NCBI GenBank assembly: GCA_902756345.1
Contig: CACVQR010000006.1
Coordinates: forward strand, 265,295 to 329,294
Reading direction: 5' to 3'
Source: Fibrobacter succinogenes
GTDB taxonomy: Bacteria > Fibrobacterota > Fibrobacteria > Fibrobacterales > Fibrobacteraceae
Length of the DNA stretch: 64,000 bases
Numbering within the stretch: the first letter of the stretch is position 1; each line of letters begins with the position of its first letter. Below the pieces are notes generated by a model, which saw only the letters and a program-made list of their open reading frames with translations, did not search any database and was not told the origin of the DNA. This document shows, piece by piece, positions 60,535 through 64,000 of the stretch. The position numbers were made by a program, and so were the translations under genes.

Positions 60535-61170
60535 CTACTCTCTATACAAATTGTGTTGCTTTATATACTCGTACACTTTCGGGTGTAATCCCTTGGGTTC
60601 TTCGCCGCACAGCAGCGCCTTGCGGATCGCGGTACTCGAATATACGCCCTCAAACCCTTGCTCCGGCCCAAGCCACAAAAGGTCAGCATAACCCTTCGCC
60701 TTGTGTTCTACAATATCCGGCTTCGGGTAACCGTTACGGGCAAACACAATCAGTTCAAAATCGCGCAGCAGCAGGTGTCCGTTGTAGTTGGTTCCGAAAA
60801 AATGCATCGGGTCGCGCCAATGCGGAATGCCGTCGTAGGTATCGGCACCGGTCAGCAGGCGAAAGTTAATGTCCGGGAATTTTTCCTTGAGCCCGCACAA
60901 AAACACGTACGAGCCGCGAAAATCACCCTGTTGAATTTCCAAGTCCGAAAGAATCAGTCGCGGGTCGCCTTCCATGGCAAGTTCCAGCATGGCAAAGCGG
61001 TCTTCGGGGCTTGCGTTCAGTTTCTTGTCCCAACGGTCCGGGCTCGGCACAAACCAGACTTCGTCACAAAATTTCTTTTCTAGGCAAGTCTTTGCCACCC
61101 TAATGTGATCCATGTGAACCGGATCGAACGCTCCCCCTAAAACAGCAACATTCTTCTTAAAATCAGACAA
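60535..61170 (-). CDS. nadD: Nicotinate-nucleotide adenylyltransferase
   Basis: A 211-residue nucleotidyltransferase with the GGxFDPxHxxH motif (GGAFDPVHMDHI) and the second motif VYSSTAIRKAL, both binding ATP. It joins nicotinate mononucleotide with ATP to make deamido-NAD in NAD synthesis. A long loop around HFFGTNYNGH is present. It ends in the repeat-filled gap at 60534. Paralogous nicotinamide-type enzymes are possible but less likely given the NadD-like length and ending. Confidence 0.88.
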   Translation of the reverse strand: MSDFKKNVAVLGGAFDPVHMDHIRVAKTCLEKKFCDEVWFVPSPDRWDKKLNASPEDRFAMLELAMEGDPRLILSDLEIQQGDFRGSYVFLCGLKEKFPDINFRLLTGADTYDGIPHWRDPMHFFGTNYNGHLLLRDFELIVFARNGYPKPDIVEHKAKGYADLLWLGPEQGFEGVYSSTAIRKALLCGEEPKGLHPKVYEYIKQHNLYRE

Positions 61171-61193
61171 AACAAATCCCTAAAATTAAACCA

Positions 61194-61802
61194 CTAGAAC
61201 ACGTACACCGAGAATCCCAAATTCATCTGGATGCGCCCGCCGTGAACCTTCTTGTCCATAAACGGGTCGTAATGCGTCAGCACCCAGCGGTAAGCGACTT
61301 CGGCAAACAGCATCGTCTTCGAGAAAATAAACAACAGCGATCCAAAGCCAGCGCCCCATTCGTTCCAGGCCACGTCGCCCAAGTCGCTCAGTTCCTTCAC
61401 GCGAGAATACGAACCCAGCAAATAGACTTCGCCCAGCAAGTGGAGTCCCAATTCGAAATCCATTTCCGAATGGTCCACCTGGTAGTCCTTTCCGTCATCG
61501 GTATCCTCTTCGTAACCGTACATGCCATACCCCACGCGGAACAGCGCAAGTCCCGGGTACCAGATACCGATCATCGGTTCAATCTGGCGGAGTCCGATTC
61601 CTCGGTCAGAGCCCACGCCCGTACCAGAGCCAAAGCCAAGAGCCCCGCCCACAATCAACGGCGTGCGGATTCCGTTCAGCAACGGGCCGGCAGATGTTCC
61701 TGCAGCAGCCCCCGTGGTCGGGTCAATGGCCGCTTCCATCTGCGACCAGGCCGGAACGCAGGCAAACAGCGCAAACACGAGCAAGGCAATTATCTTTTTC
61801 AT
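61194..61802 (-). CDS. Predicted small outer-membrane beta-barrel protein
   Basis: A 202-residue protein with a signal peptide (MKKIIALLVFALFACVPAWS), strand-rich sequence (ELGLHLLGEVYLLGSYSRV, MLFAEVAYRWVL) and a terminal Phe in GFSVYVF, as in outer-membrane barrels. No family recognised. The ATG at 61802 has GAGG five nt upstream; a GTG at 61808 is less likely. It is the last gene of the rsgA operon. Confidence 0.65.
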   Translation of the reverse strand: MKKIIALLVFALFACVPAWSQMEAAIDPTTGAAAGTSAGPLLNGIRTPLIVGGALGFGSGTGVGSDRGIGLRQIEPMIGIWYPGLALFRVGYGMYGYEEDTDDGKDYQVDHSEMDFELGLHLLGEVYLLGSYSRVKELSDLGDVAWNEWGAGFGSLLFIFSKTMLFAEVAYRWVLTHYDPFMDKKVHGGRIQMNLGFSVYVF

Positions 61803-61809
61803 AGGCACC

Positions 61810-62220
61810 TCACGATACGGCTATCACCGCCACACCGAGCCCCACCAACACGTTCACCGCGGCATCGACCTTGGTCATCTTGAAGAATTTGGGGCGAATC
61901 AACTCTTCCTTAAAAATCTGCGAAATTTCCAAATGCGACAAGTACATCGAAATAGCGAGTTTCACAAATACGGCTCCCACCACCCAGTAGGCAAACTCCG
62001 AAAGATACGTAAGCGCAATATACAGCACCGAAAGCGTGCCCGTCAAGAAAAAGTTCGAGCGCCGCACAGCACTCTCGTCCGAATCGTTTTCCAGCGCCAT
62101 CGCCTTGAATTCCTTGACCTTTTCGCAAATCGCCTCGTAACTCGTCACCAGCTGGTGCAGGTTATAGCCCACCAGCACAATCGACGCCACCAAGGTAATT
62201 TTTACAGCAATATCCATCAA
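61810..62220 (-). CDS. Small integral membrane protein of unknown function
   Basis: A 136-residue protein with three or four hydrophobic segments (VKITLVASIVLVGYNLHQLV, FFLTGTLSVLYIALTYLSEF, WVVGAVFVKLAISMYL, AVNVLVGLGVAVIAV). No family recognised. It starts 2 nt after the rsgA stop with an AGG ribosome site, and the barrel-protein gene follows 7 nt later. Confidence 0.7.
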   Translation of the reverse strand: MMDIAVKITLVASIVLVGYNLHQLVTSYEAICEKVKEFKAMALENDSDESAVRRSNFFLTGTLSVLYIALTYLSEFAYWVVGAVFVKLAISMYLSHLEISQIFKEELIRPKFFKMTKVDAAVNVLVGLGVAVIAVS

Positions 62221-62222
62221 AC

Positions 62223-63440
62223 CTAATTCCTAGAATTCAAAATTCTCAAATAACTCGCATAGCGGGCCCGCGAAAGCTTACCCGATTCTACCGCCTCGCG
62301 CACCGAGCAGCCCGGTTCCTTCAGGTGCTTGCAGTTGCTGTACTTGCAGGTAAACAAGTCGCCCTCGAAAAATCCCGGGAAAATCTTCGCCAAAGTTTCG
62401 CCATCCATATCGTCTTCGCCATTCGCAAGACCGATGCTCCGAATCCCTGGCGTATCAATTACGTAGCCGCCACCCGGAAAATCAAACAGGCTCGAAGAAG
62501 TCGTCGTGTGCCTTCCCTTGCCGTCGCGTTCGCGCACGGCGCCGGTTTCAAGTTCGGCACCCGGCACCAGGGCGTTCACCAGCGTCGATTTACCCACGCC
62601 ACTTTGCCCGCTGAACACAGACGACTTACCCAGGAGTTCTTCGCGCAAGCGTTCCAGGCCCACCCCCGACTTCACGCTCACGGGAATCACCTTGTCCACG
62701 ATACTCATGAAGTCGCGGATATCGTCGGTCAGGTCGGCCTCGCCGTTCGGCAGCAAGTCCATCTTGGTCAGCACCAGCACAAACGGCAGATTGTTCAGGT
62801 TCGCCGCCAGCAAAAAGCGGTCCATGAACCCGTAGTTGAATTCCGGCTGCGTCACGCTCGCCACAATCACCACCTGGTCAATGTTTGCAGCCAGGGTGAG
62901 CTTTCGCCTAAAACTGTCGCGGGGGCCAGGGCGTTTGAGTTCGCTCTTTCGCGGGAGCACACGCACCACGCAATACTTCTGCGAGCCAACACCTTCGCCG
63001 CTGTCCTCGTCTTCGTTCACCTGCCCCAAAAGCACGCGGTCGCCCACCGCCGGGAATTCCCCTAGCGCCTTCGAAGTCGTCGCGCGGTACATGGCAGTGA
63101 CAGTAGACGGTAGGCAGTAGGAAGTAGGAAGGGTGTCATTCTGAGCGAAGCCGTTAGGCGTAGTCGAAGAATCTAACCGAACCTCACATGTTCTTCGGTG
63201 CACTTCCACCACCAAACCCTCGACGCAATCCTTTTCGTCGATTTTTTCCAGCGGGTCCTTGATTTTCTTGATGCGGGGATTCTTGAATTCGCGACTGAAA
63301 CGTTCCTTGACGGGGCGCTCGTCGACAACGCCGGACTCCATTTCGCGCATCACGTCGATACGCCTGCTGCGGTGATCGCGGCGGGTCGGCCTTACACGTC
63401 TAGATTCGCGTTCATCTTCGAAATCGCTATCAAGCATCAC
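62223..63440 (-). CDS. rsgA: Ribosome small-subunit GTPase RsgA
   Basis: A 405-residue circularly permuted GTPase that matures the 30S subunit. G motifs appear in the permuted order: LTKMD (G4), SVKSG (G5), GQSGVGKSTLVN (G1), DTPGIRS (G3). The C-terminal zinc site is CKYSNCKHLKEPGC. The N-terminus is a basic, low-complexity extension, followed by an OB fold. Inside the OB fold, after RRTCEVRL, a segment of about 28 residues (DSSTTPNGFAQNDTLPTSYC onward) is coded by two dispersed repeats at 63093-63180. Confidence 0.95.
   Translation of the reverse strand: MMLDSDFEDERESRRVRPTRRDHRSRRIDVMREMESGVVDERPVKERFSREFKNPRIKKIKDPLEKIDEKDCVEGLVVEVHRRTCEVRLDSSTTPNGFAQNDTLPTSYCLPSTVTAMYRATTSKALGEFPAVGDRVLLGQVNEDEDSGEGVGSQKYCVVRVLPRKSELKRPGPRDSFRRKLTLAANIDQVVIVASVTQPEFNYGFMDRFLLAANLNNLPFVLVLTKMDLLPNGEADLTDDIRDFMSIVDKVIPVSVKSGVGLERLREELLGKSSVFSGQSGVGKSTLVNALVPGAELETGAVRERDGKGRHTTTSSSLFDFPGGGYVIDTPGIRSIGLANGEDDMDGETLAKIFPGFFEGDLFTCKYSNCKHLKEPGCSVREAVESGKLSRARYASYLRILNSRN
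63093..63180. repeat. Two dispersed repeats inserted in frame in rsgA
   Basis: GTGACAGTAGACGGTAGGCA and TAGGAAGTAGGAAGG are the TAGGAAG family. GTGTCATTCTGAGCGAAGCC and GTTAGGCGTAGTCGAAGAAT are the TGTCATTCTG family. Both usually lie between genes. Confidence 0.8.
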
Positions 63441-63720
63441 TTTTTTCTTTAGCGTTCTTTTGGCAATTTAGAAAATCCGGCAAAGTTTCTTCGAGTTCTT
63501 CTTCCGAAACGGGCCTATCCTGACGAATGGATTCCATCAAGAAATGAATCGCCTTCAGGCGCCCATTGCACTTTTCGATGCAATTGTCGTAAAAGCCCTT
63601 GGTTTTGTAGTCGCCCTCGACCACGCGCTCCGACGCATACAGGAAATGCTCCACGCAAATCGAAAGCTGCTCGGCTTCCGCCCGCAAGTCCACTAAATTG
63701 CTCTTGGTAAAAAACGGCAT
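63430..63720 (-). CDS. Small hypothetical helical protein
   Basis: A 96-residue, mostly helical and acidic protein (LVDLRAEAEQLSICVEHFLY, FYDNCIEKCNGRLKAIHFLM, VSEEELEETLPDFL). No family recognised. The ATG at 63720 (MPFFTKSNL) is chosen; the frame to 63768 includes non-conserved upstream text. A TATATTTG box lies 4 nt upstream, a leaderless-like layout. It overlaps rsgA by 11 nt and is the first gene of that operon. Confidence 0.65.
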   Translation of the reverse strand: MPFFTKSNLVDLRAEAEQLSICVEHFLYASERVVEGDYKTKGFYDNCIEKCNGRLKAIHFLMESIRQDRPVSEEELEETLPDFLNCQKNAKEKSDA

Positions 63721-63724
63721 ACCG

Positions 63725-63732
63725 CAAATATA
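63725..63732 (-). promoter_or_regulatory. Putative -7 element TATATTTG, leaderless arrangement
   Basis: A full TAnnTTTG match ending 4 nt before the ATG at 63720, with no ribosome site. Confidence 0.45.
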
Positions 63733-63765
63733 GTAACAAAAGGGGGACGCCTCCTGCCCGATTGT

Positions 63766-64000
63766 CATGCCGGACCTGTTCCGGCACCTCCTTTCCTAGC
63801 CACAAAAAAAAAGCCACACGAATTCGAAATCACTAACGTGATTTCTTCTTTGCCATAAATAACTCCCATAGGGCTTTTGACGCCTACGGCGTCCGCGGCG
63901 TCGTTCGGTCATGCCAAAACGCAAGCGTTTTGACGTCTACGACGTCCGTAGCTGCGGCTCGATAATGCAAAAACAAGTTTTTTGCGCTATCTCGCCTTGC
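63766..64000. repeat. Gene-free stretch of serial short hairpins
   Basis: Perfect inverted repeats of unrelated sequence follow one another: GCCGGA...TCCGGC near 63770, GAAATCAC-TAAC-GTGATTTC at 63826-63845, GACGCC-TAC-GGCGTC at 63879-63893, CAAAACGC-AA-GCGTTTTG at 63915-63932, GACGTC-TAC-GACGTC at 63932-63946 and GCAAAAA...TTTTTGC at 63967-63985. No gene is seen up to the window edge. Confidence 0.7.

Noticed and set aside
8400..63985. Insertion sequences as the source of the intergenic repeats
   Set aside because: No transposase gene, long terminal inverted repeats or target-site duplications were seen; the repeats are short and non-coding.

Overview
The window looks like a chromosomal segment of a Fibrobacter species (phylum Fibrobacterota, fibre-degrading gut bacteria). 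The evidence is a two-catalytic-domain GH11 xylanase of the XynC type, a second GH11-CBM6 xylanase, GH8 and GH5 endoglucanases with Fibrobacter-style C-terminal tails, a Fib_succ_major-domain lipoprotein, and four members of the roughly 900-residue lipoprotein family known from F. succinogenes as TIGR02171. There is no transposase, integrase, phage gene or CRISPR array. Most genes are on the minus strand.

Layout. 1-6508: the end of an exopolysaccharide/capsule locus (membrane-anchored sugar-nucleotide dehydratase, Wzi-like barrel, OmpA/TSP3 protein, Wzc-like tyrosine kinase). 6652-8393: sufC plus a SufB/SufD protein. 8569-15161: ribD; a tightly packed operon of lamin-tail protein, barrel, PAS sensor and rhodanese lipoprotein; an M23 peptidase; a Nif3-like protein. 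15215-20364: hrpA, a 46-residue zinc ribbon and rfbD. 20697-24332: two xylanases. 24484-28199: gyrA and surE. 28314-48805: a surface-lipoprotein and cellulase region with four TIGR02171 paralogs in two pairs, a lone beta-propeller, GH8 and GH5 cellulases, a polytopic membrane protein, a transglutaminase-like protein and an AlgJ/AlgX-like lipoprotein. 48874-53850: a CLC transporter, radical SAM protein, arginase-fold protein, pseudouridine synthase and ftsE. 53900-59037: two parvulin-type chaperones, an MBOAT acyltransferase and two exported proteins. 59179-63720: tRNA-Asn, an RluA-type pseudouridine synthase, nadD, two small envelope proteins, rsgA and a small hypothetical.

How the genes fit together. 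Much of the window serves the cell surface: polysaccharide assembly, O-acetylation candidates (MBOAT plus AlgJ-like), outer-membrane protein folding (SurA-like), peptidoglycan binding or cleavage, and secreted enzymes for cellulose and xylan. The rest is housekeeping.

Two genome-level patterns stand out. First, degenerate short-period repeats and REP-like elements fill the gaps between genes and also appear in frame inside at least six protein-coding genes. Second, some intergenic stretches are strings of short perfect hairpins of unrelated sequence. In addition, a TAnnTTTG element like the Bacteroidota -7 promoter box precedes many operons and sometimes lies only 4-7 nt from the start codon, suggesting leaderless mRNAs.
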